Positions 23,670 to 33,900 of a stretch of 58,649 bases of DNA are shown here, piece by piece (positions within the stretch are counted from its first letter, which is position 1; the number at the start of each line of letters is the position of its first letter). Position numbers and translations under genes: made by a program. The notes under the pieces were generated by a model. That model ran no database searches, was not told the origin of the DNA, and worked only from the letters and a program-made list of their open reading frames with translations. The stretch is from assembly GCF_900089835.1 (NCBI RefSeq), contig NZ_OANU01000007.1:1-58649 (forward strand), in the 5' to 3' direction. This DNA is from Vibrio thalassae (lineage in GTDB: Bacteria > Pseudomonadota > Gammaproteobacteria > Enterobacterales > Vibrionaceae).

Positions 23670-24239
23670 ATGCAGCAGAACGAATTCTTTACCGTCACTG
23701 GACCTTTGAAAGTCAATATCGCTCCCTTAAGGCTTGGTAGTACTTTGCCCGACCTAGATCAGTACATTGCCGAGATTCCAGCGCCGTTTATTGCTTCAAG
23801 TGAGTTTAGTTTACTCGACCAACAAAACGACGCTGCCAAACACGAATTGAATCAACACAATCTCAAGCATGTTGCAGAATTAATTGAACAGCAAAACGGC
23901 AAACTCAATTTGCTGCTGAACTACATTATTTCTCAACAAGATGACCCTGCACAGCGCCATATCACGCAAAGTTTTGGTGCAGGACAGCTATCCTATCTAA
24001 CATCTGAAGCACTTCAGATTGGTCAATTTGCTAAAGTAAAGCTCTTCCTAGACCATCCTCCTGCCGGTATTTTTTGTTACGCGGAGGTAACCAATCTCCA
24101 AACCACTGATGCCGGCCAATTGGTTACAATGAACTTTGTACGTATTTTGGAAGAACACCAAGATTTGCTGATTAAAGCGGCTTTATACCAACAACAGAAA
24201 CTGCTTAGACAGCGCTCGCTAAACAGAGGCAAACAATAA
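23670..24239 (+). CDS. plzB: PilZ-type protein, PlzB-like, with degenerate c-di-GMP motif
   Basis: PilZ domains bind cyclic di-GMP and control motility, biofilm or secretion. The 189-residue protein has a helical N-terminal part (about 1-95, Gln-rich, possible coiled coil) and a C-terminal PilZ-like barrel (about 95-180, with FGAGQLSYLTSEALQIGQFAKVKLFL). The usual RxxxR is not seen: only one Arg (QRHIT) stands at the expected place, and the second motif reads SFGAGQLSY. It lies directly before mfd (five-base gap), as does the PilZ gene plzB in V. cholerae, from which the name is taken. c-di-GMP binding is uncertain. Confidence 0.72.
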   Translation: MQQNEFFTVTGPLKVNIAPLRLGSTLPDLDQYIAEIPAPFIASSEFSLLDQQNDAAKHELNQHNLKHVAELIEQQNGKLNLLLNYIISQQDDPAQRHITQSFGAGQLSYLTSEALQIGQFAKVKLFLDHPPAGIFCYAEVTNLQTTDAGQLVTMNFVRILEEHQDLLIKAALYQQQKLLRQRSLNRGKQ

Positions 24240-24244
24240 ATATT

Positions 24245-27200
24245 ATGAGTAATTGTCAACTACTTCCTCTTAATACTCCAAGTGGTGCGGGAGATAGAAA
24301 ATTTCTCGGTAACCTAATTGGAGGAGCGTTAGCGCTCGCCATCAGTGAGCACGCTAACGCCCACAGTGACCATACCTTATTGGTAGTGCCTGATCCGCAA
24401 CTGGCTCTTAAACTTCAAGGTGAGCTTGAACAGTTTTTCCCTGGAGACATTGCTTTGTTTCCCGATTGGGAAACACTGCCATATGATAACTTTTCGCCGC
24501 ATCAGGATATCATCTCGGATCGCATCGCCAGACTGTACGCGTTACCTCAACAGTCCAAAGGCATCACTATCGTTCCTGTCAGCACGTTATTGCAAAGGCA
24601 GAGCCCCCGCGACTTTTTGATGCAACATACCTTGATGGTGAAAACTGGCGATCTGTTTTCGTTAGATAAGCTTCGTTTGCAGCTAGAAAACTCCGGTTAT
24701 CGTCACGTGGATCAAGTTTTTGGTCCCGGAGAATACGCAAGTCGGGGATCTATCCTCGATCTTTATCCAATGGGGAGCTCAGCCCCCTATCGCATCGACT
24801 TTTTCGATGACGAAATCGACACTATTCGCACCTTTGATCCAGAGAACCAACGTTCCATCGAAGACATAAGTGAAATTCGGCTGCTTCCTGCTCACGAATT
24901 TCCGACGACAAAAGAAGCAATCGAAGAGTTTCGTGTCCGCTGGAGACAGCAATTTGAGGCACGTCGCGAACCTGAATCCGTGTATATGCAAGTCACAAAA
25001 GGGACTTGGCCTGCAGGTATTGAATATTGGCAGCCTTTATTTTTTGAGCACACTGAAACACTTTTTGATTATATCAGCCCAGATTCACAAATTATTGCTG
25101 TCGGTGATATAGAGTCCGCTGTTGATACCTTCTTATCGGATGTTGATACTCGCTACGAACAACGACGAGTGGATCCTTTACGTCCATTGCTTGAACCCAA
25201 CGCGCTGTGGTTACAAAAGGATGAGTTCTTCTCTCAATTAAAAGCCTACCCTCAGCTGCATTGCTCCATTGACACTATTGATGAAAAAGCAGGCCGGGTT
25301 AATGTCCCTGTAGAAGCGCTGCCTGATTTAGCGGTGCAACATCAGCTAAAAGAACCGATGGCACAAATTCGCCAGTTCACCGAGCAATTTCCCGGCAAGG
25401 TGATTTTTTCCGTGGAGTCGGAGGGTCGCAGGGAAGCCTTACTTGAATTACTGCATCGCATAAAACTAAGACCTCAAGAAAAAGAACACTTCATTGATGC
25501 ACTGAAAAGTGACGAAAAGTTCACTTTAGTCATTGGCCAATGTGAACACGGTTTCGCCTATCAACAACAATTTGCTTTGATCTGCGAGAGCGACATGCTG
25601 GGCGATCGCGTCATCCAAAGGCGCAAGAAAGAGAAACGCTCAATCAATAGTGACACCGTCATACGCAACCTTGCAGAACTTAAGCCGGGACAACCCGTCG
25701 TACATATCGACCACGGTATTGGACGCTACGTTGGCTTGCAGACGCTAGAAGCTGGCGGCATGATGACAGAATACGTCACACTCGAGTACCAAAACGACGC
25801 TAAGTTGTATGTTCCTGTTGCTTCTTTGAATTTAATTGGGCGTTATTCCGGAGGTGCAGACGAGTCAGCACCACTCAATAAATTAGGTAGTGAATCCTGG
25901 GCGAAAGCACGTAGAAAAGCGGCAGAAAAAGTGCGTGATGTCGCAGCTGAACTACTCGATGTGTACGCGAAACGCGAACTAAAACCAGGATTTAAGTTCA
26001 GTTTAGATCGTGACCAATACGCTACGTTTAAAGCCGGTTTCCCATTTGAGGAAACGGACGATCAAGCCCAAGCTATCAACGCTGTCATGTCTGATATGTG
26101 CCAGCCAAAAGCCATGGATCGTCTAGTCTGTGGTGATGTGGGTTTTGGTAAAACCGAAGTGGCAATGCGCGCCGCTTTCGTAGCAACTGATAACGGTAAA
26201 CAAGTCGCGGTATTGGTACCAACTACGCTACTTGCACAGCAACACTTTGAGAACTTCCGTGATCGATTTGCCAACTTGCCGATCCGTGTTGAAGTTTTAT
26301 CACGATTTAAATCAGCGAAAGAACAAAAAATCATCTTACAAGATGTCGCAGAGGGTAAAGTCGATATCGTCGTCGGTACGCACAAATTGCTCTCTAGTGA
26401 CATTCGGTTTAAAGATCTTGGCTTGCTCATTGTTGATGAAGAGCATCGATTTGGGGTGAGGCAGAAAGAGAAAGTGAAAGCAATGCGCGCCGATGTCGAT
26501 ATTCTGACATTGACGGCCACACCTATTCCACGAACGCTCAACATGGCCATGAGTGGCATGCGTGATCTTTCCATCATTGCGACACCACCAGCAAGACGCC
26601 TTGCTATTAAGACCTTTGTCCGCCAGAGCGAAGACAGTGTCATACGAGAAGCGATACTGCGTGAAATCATGCGTGGTGGGCAAGTCTATTTCCTTCACAA
26701 TCAAGTGGAAACTATTGAGAAGGTAGCAGCAGATTTAGAAAAGCTGGCACCCGAAGCGCGCGTGACCGTTGCACATGGTCAGATGCGTGAGCGTGAGCTT
26801 GAGCGCGTTATGAATGATTTCTACCATCAGCGTTTTAATTTACTGGTCTGTACGACCATCATTGAAACCGGTATTGACGTTCCAACGGCCAACACCATCA
26901 TCATGGATCGCGCCGATAACCTTGGTTTAGCGCAGCTTCACCAACTACGTGGACGAGTAGGTCGTTCACACCATCAAGCCTACGCTTATCTGTTAACACC
27001 GCATCCTAAAGCGATGACCAAAGATGCAGTGAAAAGACTCGATGCTATCGCTTCATTAGAAGATCTTGGCGCGGGCTTTACCCTGGCAACTCATGATCTA
27101 GAAATTCGTGGTGCCGGTGAGCTTTTGGGCGACGAGCAAAGTGGTCAAATCCAATCCGTTGGTTTCTCTCTATATATGGAAATGTTAGAGCAAGCGGTGG

Positions 27201-27703
27201 AAGCACTCAAAGAAGGTAAGGAGCCTTCTTTGGATGATCTGCTACGAGAACAAACCGAGGTCGAATTGCGCATCCCTGCTTTGCTTCCAGATGACTATAT
27301 TCCGGACATCAATACTCGCCTATCCATGTACAAGCGAATCGCGAGCGTCGCAGATAATGAAGAACTCGATGAGCTTAAAGTGGAACTGATAGATAGATTT
27401 GGCTTGTTGCCTGATGCAGCCAAGCACCTGCTTGCTGTCTCTCAGATGAAACTTCGTGGCAGAGCACTCAAGGTCAAAAAAGTAGAAGCTCATGACAAAG
27501 GTGGCTATATTGAATTTTATCCGGATGCTGACATTAACCCAGCCTTCTTGGTTAAACTACTTCAAGCACAGCCAACTAAGTTTGCAATGGAAGGGCCAAC
27601 GAAATTCAAGTTTATGGAGGCTTTAACTGATAGGCGTCAACGTCTAAGTTACCTCAATAACATGCTTGACGAGTTTGAAGCCAATCGACTTCCGAACTCA
27701 TAG
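24245..27703 (+). CDS. mfd: Transcription-repair coupling factor
   Basis: Mfd removes RNA polymerase stalled at DNA lesions and recruits UvrA. The 1152-residue protein is full length. It contains the UvrB-homology region (about 10-350), the CarD-like RNA-polymerase interaction domain (about 480-550, HIDHGIGRYVGL), the RecG-like translocase with Walker A CGDVGFGKTEVA near 626-637 and DEEH near 728, the second RecA-like lobe with QLRGRVGRSHHQAYAYLL, and the C-terminal TRCF domain. It is probably cotranscribed with the PilZ gene five bases upstream. Confidence 0.97.
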   Translation: MSNCQLLPLNTPSGAGDRKFLGNLIGGALALAISEHANAHSDHTLLVVPDPQLALKLQGELEQFFPGDIALFPDWETLPYDNFSPHQDIISDRIARLYALPQQSKGITIVPVSTLLQRQSPRDFLMQHTLMVKTGDLFSLDKLRLQLENSGYRHVDQVFGPGEYASRGSILDLYPMGSSAPYRIDFFDDEIDTIRTFDPENQRSIEDISEIRLLPAHEFPTTKEAIEEFRVRWRQQFEARREPESVYMQVTKGTWPAGIEYWQPLFFEHTETLFDYISPDSQIIAVGDIESAVDTFLSDVDTRYEQRRVDPLRPLLEPNALWLQKDEFFSQLKAYPQLHCSIDTIDEKAGRVNVPVEALPDLAVQHQLKEPMAQIRQFTEQFPGKVIFSVESEGRREALLELLHRIKLRPQEKEHFIDALKSDEKFTLVIGQCEHGFAYQQQFALICESDMLGDRVIQRRKKEKRSINSDTVIRNLAELKPGQPVVHIDHGIGRYVGLQTLEAGGMMTEYVTLEYQNDAKLYVPVASLNLIGRYSGGADESAPLNKLGSESWAKARRKAAEKVRDVAAELLDVYAKRELKPGFKFSLDRDQYATFKAGFPFEETDDQAQAINAVMSDMCQPKAMDRLVCGDVGFGKTEVAMRAAFVATDNGKQVAVLVPTTLLAQQHFENFRDRFANLPIRVEVLSRFKSAKEQKIILQDVAEGKVDIVVGTHKLLSSDIRFKDLGLLIVDEEHRFGVRQKEKVKAMRADVDILTLTATPIPRTLNMAMSGMRDLSIIATPPARRLAIKTFVRQSEDSVIREAILREIMRGGQVYFLHNQVETIEKVAADLEKLAPEARVTVAHGQMRERELERVMNDFYHQRFNLLVCTTIIETGIDVPTANTIIMDRADNLGLAQLHQLRGRVGRSHHQAYAYLLTPHPKAMTKDAVKRLDAIASLEDLGAGFTLATHDLEIRGAGELLGDEQSGQIQSVGFSLYMEMLEQAVEALKEGKEPSLDDLLREQTEVELRIPALLPDDYIPDINTRLSMYKRIASVADNEELDELKVELIDRFGLLPDAAKHLLAVSQMKLRGRALKVKKVEAHDKGGYIEFYPDADINPAFLVKLLQAQPTKFAMEGPTKFKFMEALTDRRQRLSYLNNMLDEFEANRLPNS

Positions 27704-27811
27704 GCGCTGAAAGCTGTAACGATTTTTCACAATGAAATGTTTCAGCAACGTCCTGTATTACTTGATATAATGGGATTGCACTCAATGATAGTGGCAATCA
27801 ATGGAGAAACA

Positions 27812-28612
27812 ATGAAAAAACTGATCCCACTGCTACTCCTATTGGTCTCTATGCCAAGTCTGGCACAAAGACAATTTGATATAGAAGTGATCGTTTTCAA
27901 ACGTGCGGTAAACCCTGAAAAGGTAAACGAGTCTTGGCCAAACAGCATGCCACAAATAGACTTTAGTCGCGCAGGTTCAATGAACGATGCCAGTTATCGT
28001 GCGTCGAAAGGCGTTCAAATGCTGCCATACTCTTCATACCAATTAAATGATGAAGCCGCTAAGCTAAAGAATCACGCTGGCTATACGGTTTTGCTTCATA
28101 AGGCTTGGCGTCAAGGTGATAACGGTAGAGGTTCTGCGCCAATTTTCTATATTCGCGCAGGTAAAGATTACTCTGGTAGCTTCAATGCCGATGGTACCGA
28201 AAAAGGCAGCACTAGTAATGTGACGAGCCCCGTTGATGGTGTCACCGAAATCGCTATCGATAAGCCTTTGTACGAATTAGTCGGCAAATTACAAATATAT
28301 GTTCAACATTATCTGTATGCAGAAGCTCAGCTTGATTTGCGCTCACCAAGTACAAAAGAAGTGATTGTCGCTGACTCGGTCACGACACAAGCGCCGATAT
28401 CAACGACTGAGGACATAACGACTGAAGTAACAACCGATGACAGTAACGTGATCGCAGGTAACTTGCAGTCCATCGAACCACAACGCGAGGTACAAACGTT
28501 TCTTAAGGATTATCGCTTTGACCAGAAACGTCGTATGAGAAGTAGCGAGACTCACTACCTTGATCATCCGTTAATGGGAATGATCATCCAAGTACGAAGA
28601 GTACCAAACTAA
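27812..28612 (+). CDS. csiV: Periplasmic peptidoglycan-binding protein CsiV
   Basis: CsiV was described in V. cholerae as a peptidoglycan-binding protein required for PBP1A activity through LpoA. The 266-residue product starts MKKLIPLLLLLVSMPSLAQRQFDIEVIVF, a clear signal peptide cleaved after SLA. The mature part has the family features (ASKGVQMLPYSSYQL, GYTVLLHKAWRQ, ELVGKLQIYVQHYLYAEAQLDLR) and a Thr-rich linker near 200-225. The ATG at 27812 follows TGGAGA; an upstream in-frame ATG at 27737 would bury the signal peptide. The position just after mfd supports the identification. Confidence 0.85.
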   Translation: MKKLIPLLLLLVSMPSLAQRQFDIEVIVFKRAVNPEKVNESWPNSMPQIDFSRAGSMNDASYRASKGVQMLPYSSYQLNDEAAKLKNHAGYTVLLHKAWRQGDNGRGSAPIFYIRAGKDYSGSFNADGTEKGSTSNVTSPVDGVTEIAIDKPLYELVGKLQIYVQHYLYAEAQLDLRSPSTKEVIVADSVTTQAPISTTEDITTEVTTDDSNVIAGNLQSIEPQREVQTFLKDYRFDQKRRMRSSETHYLDHPLMGMIIQVRRVPN

Positions 28613-28618
28613 TATAAC

Positions 28619-28643
28619 AAGGGCCTAAAATATGGCCCTTTTT
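28619..28643 (+). terminator. Intrinsic terminator after csiV
   Basis: Stem AAGGGCC / GGCCCTT with an eight-base AT-rich loop is followed by a T-run on the plus strand. Confidence 0.8.
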
Positions 28644-28669
28644 CAATTTAACCTCCCTTCCAAGGCATT

Positions 28670-29218
28670 ATGAATACGCATTACACCATCTATACCAAAA
28701 GATTATGCCTTCGATTACTTGAACTCAATGACGCTGAGCAACTCGCTACGACCATTCAAACCTCTCCTTCACTGCATCAATGGGTCGATTGGTGCCACAA
28801 AGACTTTACTCATAATGAAGCAATGGAATTTATCAGCGCGACACGAGTTAACTGGGTGAAAGCCATCGCTTTTGGTTTTGCCCTCTTTGACCGCCAGGAT
28901 GACCAGTTTCTGGGGATGGTGGCGTTAAACGAGTTCTATCACACCTTCAATATGGGAAGTATTGGATATTGGCTAAAAGACAGTGCGCAGCAACAGGGGT
29001 ACGCACATGAAGCGCTAGATGCCTTGATCGAGTTTAGCTTTACCCACTTACTGCTCACTCGGTTGGAGATAGTTTGTGATCCGGATAATATCCCAAGCCA
29101 CCAACTTGCGCAGCGAGTTGGTGCAACCTATGAATGTGTGGCACAAAATCGCTTTGTTTTTGAGGGTAAACCAAAGGCGGGATGGGTGTATTCTCTGGTG
29201 CCCCCTCGACCGTCATAG
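28670..29218 (+). CDS. RimJ/RimL-type GNAT N-acetyltransferase
   Basis: An acetyl-CoA-dependent acetyltransferase of the GNAT superfamily, 182 residues. It shows the RimL-like start YTKRLCLRLLELNDAEQLAT, the core strand FLGMVALNEF, the acetyl-CoA-binding turn QQQGYAHEALDALIEF (Q/RxxGxA/G) and the ending LEIVCDPDNIPSHQLAQRVGA. RimL acetylates ribosomal protein L12, but related enzymes have other substrates, so the target is unknown. It follows the csiV terminator and has its own weak ribosome site (CCAAGGCATT). Confidence 0.85.
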   Translation: MNTHYTIYTKRLCLRLLELNDAEQLATTIQTSPSLHQWVDWCHKDFTHNEAMEFISATRVNWVKAIAFGFALFDRQDDQFLGMVALNEFYHTFNMGSIGYWLKDSAQQQGYAHEALDALIEFSFTHLLLTRLEIVCDPDNIPSHQLAQRVGATYECVAQNRFVFEGKPKAGWVYSLVPPRPS

Positions 29219-29230
29219 CAGACCGAGAAT

Positions 29231-29258
29231 AAAAAAGAGGCGCTTTCCAGCGCCTCTT
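29231..29258 (-). terminator. Terminator at the 3' end of ndh
   Basis: Stem AAGAGGCGCT / AGCGCCTCTT (29235-29258, loop TTCC) is followed on the minus strand by six T. It terminates ndh; on the plus strand no T-run follows. Confidence 0.8.
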
Positions 29259-29267
29259 GTTGGGGTA

Positions 29268-30557
29268 TCAATGCAATTTTAGATTTGGTCTTAATACGCG
29301 GTTAATACGACCTACCAACATCATCAATCCAGTCTTCACCATACCGTGAAGCGCCACTTGGTGCATTCGATACAGGGAGATATAAACGACGCGAGCAATT
29401 CGCCCTTCCACCATCATCGAGCCTTTAGTTAAGTTACCCATTAAGCTTCCCACCGTTGAGAAACGACTCAATGATACTAACGAACCATGATCGTTATACA
29501 CGTATGGTTTGAGCTCGCGGTCTGTTAACTTGGCGACAATATTGCTAAAGGCACGGCTCGCCATTTGGTGTGCAGCTTGAGCACGTGGCGGAACAAACTG
29601 ACCATCTGCCTGTGTGCACTGAGCAAGATCACCGATAACAAAAATATCGTCATCACGTGTGGTTTGCAGGGTGTCTTTCACCACTAATTGGTTAATGCGG
29701 TTCGTTTCCAGTCCGGCAATATCTTTCATAAAATCTGGTGCTTTGATGCCTGCAGCCCAAACCATAATTTGCGCAGGAATCTTTTCGCCATCTTTGGTCG
29801 TTAAACCGTCTTTTTCGGCTTGAGTCACCATAGTAGAGGTACGAACTGTGACACCTAGTTTAGTCAACTCAGAGTGCGCTGCACTTGAAATTCTCGGTGG
29901 TAGTGCCGGTAGAATTCGCTCGCCTGCTTCAATCAAGTTCACGTTAAGCTTACTCGAATCAAGATCACCAAAACCATAAGTGCGAAGCTCTTTAACGGCA
30001 TTGTGTAACTCGGCAGACAATTCTACGCCTGTTGCACCAGCACCAACGATAGCGATGTCCACTGTACCGTGACCATTTTTCGCGTGTAACTTCAAAAACT
30101 CGTTGTTCATTTCCGTGCGGAAACGGTGAGCCTGTTCTGGACTATCTAGGAAAATACAGTTTTCACGTACACCTGGGGTGTTGAAGTCATTAGACGTAGA
30201 GCCAATCGCAAGCACAAGGATATCGTAAGCAATATCACGACTCGGCATCAGTAGCTCATTATGTTCGTCTCGTAGCTCACCAAGCGTAATGGTCTTGTTC
30301 TCACGATTAATCTCCTTAAGACTGCCCATTTGGAAGTCAAAATGATGATTTTTCGCATGCGCACGATAACTCAGCGCATCCACGCCTTCATCCAATGAGC
30401 CTGTCGCTACTTCGTGTAAAAGCGGCTTCCATAGGTGGCTTGCTTTACGATCCACAAGCGTAATATTGGCGCGCCCTTTACGTCCGAGCGTTCGGCCTAA
30501 TTTGGTCGCAAGCTCAAGTCCGCCTGCGCCACCACCAACAACGACAATATTCGTCAC
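29268..30557 (-). CDS. ndh: NADH dehydrogenase type II (NDH-2)
   Basis: NDH-2 is a non-proton-pumping, membrane-associated FAD enzyme that passes electrons from NADH to quinone. The product of 429 residues has the FAD-binding [14 protein letters not shown] at the N-terminus, the NADH-binding [15 protein letters not shown] near 165-180, the FIGDLAQ-type FAD motif (VIGDLAQC) near 305, and a C-terminal amphipathic, Met/Arg-rich region (about 370-429) for membrane attachment. I choose the GTG at 30557 because GGAGAG lies five bases upstream; the longer TTG frame at 30572 runs through that ribosome site. Confidence 0.95.
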   Translation of the reverse strand: MTNIVVVGGGAGGLELATKLGRTLGRKGRANITLVDRKASHLWKPLLHEVATGSLDEGVDALSYRAHAKNHHFDFQMGSLKEINRENKTITLGELRDEHNELLMPSRDIAYDILVLAIGSTSNDFNTPGVRENCIFLDSPEQAHRFRTEMNNEFLKLHAKNGHGTVDIAIVGAGATGVELSAELHNAVKELRTYGFGDLDSSKLNVNLIEAGERILPALPPRISSAAHSELTKLGVTVRTSTMVTQAEKDGLTTKDGEKIPAQIMVWAAGIKAPDFMKDIAGLETNRINQLVVKDTLQTTRDDDIFVIGDLAQCTQADGQFVPPRAQAAHQMASRAFSNIVAKLTDRELKPYVYNDHGSLVSLSRFSTVGSLMGNLTKGSMMVEGRIARVVYISLYRMHQVALHGMVKTGLMMLVGRINRVLRPNLKLH

Positions 30558-30894
30558 AATGGCTCTCCTCAAAAGTGAAATTTGAAAGTGATAAAACGGG
30601 GGTGCATTCTGACCAAGATCAAAATGCTAAAAATTCGGTCAGTAAACGCAGGTCGGCCAACCATTGACTGTCTCTGCGCGGTACGATCCAGTTTCACTTT
30701 AAAACTCGTTCAAAATCGCTTTTGTTTGAACATCTTAGGGCAAGTTCTCTTCTTGCTCTCAACTTTTTTTGATATTTATCAAATAATGTGGAACCGTTTT
30801 ATTATATAGAGCAAATAAATGACCGCAACTATTCAATGGAATTATTTTTGTTAAGTGAATTAAATGGCCATTTGTTAATCGATAGTTCCATCAC
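30558..30894. other. Intergenic region upstream of ndh
   Basis: These bases separate ndh from the Ig-repeat gene terminator. The ndh promoter should lie here, on the minus strand. An AT-rich stretch around 30775-30850 is visible; no gene and no clear operator were recognised. Confidence 0.4.
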
Positions 30895-30920
30895 TAAAAA
30901 CGGCTCCTCAAGGGAGCCGT
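30895..30920 (-). terminator. Terminator of the Ig-repeat lipoprotein gene
   Basis: Stem ACGGCTCC / GGAGCCGT (30900-30920) followed by five T on the minus strand, 29 bases beyond the stop codon at 30950. Confidence 0.82.
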
Positions 30921-30949
30921 ATTTAACTTCATAATATCAAGGTCAATAA

Positions 30950-33900
30950 CTAGGGCGTTACCGTAACTAACGCATCACCTGTGACATTTTCAAATGATGC
31001 AGTGATGGTAGCGGTACCTGCCGAAATACCACTTACATATTGCTTGAAAGGGTATGCAACATTCATGTCTGAGCTGCTCCAAGAGACATATTTGGCGTAG
31101 TTCTCAACACGACCATCAGAGAAAGTGACATTAACAGTTACCTCAACAGTATCACCAGTAGCAACCGTGATATTTTGTGGCACAATTTCTACCTTTGTTG
31201 TTGTGGCAGCGTAGGTTTGCGTTTCAACAAAATCTGTCATGCCTTGGTATGACATCGTAATCCTCGCGCGCTCTCCTTCATAGACACCTTGCGCCAAGCC
31301 CGCCTTGGCATTTCCGGATTCAATCGTCGCGGCAGTGGTATCGCTGCTCGACCATTCAGCATCTAAGGTAACATCTTTACTCGACCCACCTTGATAGTAT
31401 GCAATAGCATGGTATTGGAATGGTGTTCCCGAATAGAGGATATCCTGTCTTGGTTCTATTGCGACTTGTGCTAGAACTAGAGGAGCAACCGTGGTAGTTA
31501 CCTCATCCTCAACCCCATCAAACTCAGCTTTGATCTGCGCGCTGCCTGCGGATAACGCTTCACCACTACCTCCTAACTCCCCTGTGGTGACCACTTGAAT
31601 CACAGTAGGGTCACTAGAAGACCACGTCGCTTTTGAAGTTACATCTTCATCAGGCAAGCCTTGATGATATTTAGCAATCGCCTTATATCGTCCTACAGTC
31701 CCTTCTGGTACTGTCTCATTATCCGGTGTAACAACCAACTGCCTCACGTATGTATCAACAACGGTGACCTGTCCAGCACCTTCAATATTTTGATAAATTG
31801 CGTACACCAAACTCCCACCAGCAGACTTGCCCTCAATCAAACCTGTTGTGTTGACAGCAAGCTTGTCTCTGTTTTGAACTCGCCAATCACTAAGCGTAGT
31901 TACATCTTTGTAAGAGATTTTATTAGTATTGACGTCTTTATACACCGCATAGGCAGTAAGTTGCTTAGTGTCTCCTACTTTGACCATGGAATCAGCAGGT
32001 TCAACGTCCACACCCAGATAGGTCAGACTGCCGACCACCACTTCTGCGTTTGCCGTTTTACCATAATAATTTGCAATAACCGACGTTTGTCCAGAGCTTA
32101 AACCTGTGACTAATCCTTCTCTAAAACGAGCGTTATCCACATGGGCAACCACATCATCAGCAATCGTCCAAGTAGCCCCTGTCGTCACATCCGTCACGGT
32201 TTTGTCTGAAAATACCGCTGTTGCTTTATATTGCTGTAGATCTTGAATGTTAATAGTAGCGGTGGCGGGCGTAACCTGTAACTCAATTAAAATTGGCTCT
32301 GTAACTATCAACGATGTCGACGCAGTAATTGACTCAAAAGTCACGCTGATTTGAGTCTCCCCCGTATAAACGGTTGAAGCCAAACCATTGGCACTAATTG
32401 TCGCCACCGTCGTCATACTGCTTTGCCAACTCGACTCTGAAGTTACGGTCTTACTAGTACCATCTGAATAGCGAGCGTGGGCCTCATATTGTACCTCTAA
32501 ACCCAGCGGTACGGTCTCATTTTGAGGGCTAATGGTAAGTTCAACCAAGCTTGGGGCAACAACGGTGACACTAGAAGTATCACTCATGCCAGAGTAGGTA
32601 GCAGTGATCACTGCATTACCAACACTCAAGGCACTACCTACCCCCGCGTTAGCCAAGCTGTTATCAACATTGACTACGATTGAATCGGAGCTGCTCCAAT
32701 TAGCGCTGGATGTGACATCAACACTGCTTCCATCACTATAGACAGCCGTTGCTTCAAACTGCCCATTTGTGCCTGTTGGTACTGTAACGGTATTTGGCGT
32801 TACTTCTAGGTGATCAAGCACCGCTGCAGTAACCGTTAAACTTGCTTCACCATTAAGGCCCAAATACTGAGCGCTGATTGTCGTTTGACCTGCAACAAAC
32901 GTCGTCGCATTCGCCGAAGCATCTATAGAAGCAACATCGTTATCCGAGCTTTGCCAAACTGACAGCAAGGTGACATCTTGCAAGGTTCCATCTGTGTAGA
33001 GCGCATCCGCATGATACGGTAAGTTTAATCCAAGAGGAACTTTAGTAATGGCCGGGGACACAATCAACTTAACTGCCGTTGCGGCTGTTACAGTTAACGT
33101 TGCCTGACTTTGCTGACCCGCATAACGCGCCGAAATAACAACACTTCCCGGATCAACCCCCGTCGCTTTTCCCCCTGTTGTTCCTGTAGAAGAAATAGTA
33201 GCAATATTGATATCCGAAGAAGTCCAGGTTGCGATCTCAGTCACCACTTTACTTGTCCCATCCGAGTATAACGCAGTCGCTTGATAGTACTGACTCTGAC
33301 CATCGGCAATAGTGGCGCTAGCGGGCGTCACTTGCAGGCCTGTTACTACCGCTTGAGTGACAGAAAGGTTCGCGGTATCACACTCCCCCAAATAGCATCC
33401 GCTGATCTGGCTAGCTCCTTGCTGCTCTCCATATGCCACGCCAAAGGCGTTAATAGTCGCAATATCAGTATTGTTGGATTGCCAACTACTCAAAATGCTG
33501 ACATCTCGTTTGCTTCCATCTGAATACTGAGCGGTAAGAACATAACTTTGTGTTGTTCCTTTTGGAATCGTTGCATTAGCAGGTGATATGGATACCGACG
33601 TTAGCGTTGCGCTACTTACCGTGATCATGCTGCTCTGTTCCATACCGCCAAATTTTGCCGTGACATCCGCTTGGCCCTGAACTAAACCATGTACCGTTCC
33701 GGCGCTTATATTACCGGTTTCAACTTGTACTAAACTCTGGTCCATTGATGTCCAAACCGATTGCAGAGTCACATCATTCGATGACCCATCACTATACACT
33801 GCAACAGCTTGAAGCGTAGTTTGATGCCCTGCTGGTATAGTCACCTTGTTTGGAGAGACCACCAGCTCTGTTAGCTGAGCTTGAGTCACATTCAATAAAG

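Noticed and set aside
26062..26670. 202-codon minus-strand open frame inside mfd
   Set aside because: It is antisense to the helicase core of mfd, is rich in Ser/Arg as expected of a shadow frame, and matches no known family.
31661..32101. 146-codon plus-strand open frame inside the Ig-repeat gene
   Set aside because: It has no ribosome site and no recognisable domain, and the other strand shows continuous repeats.
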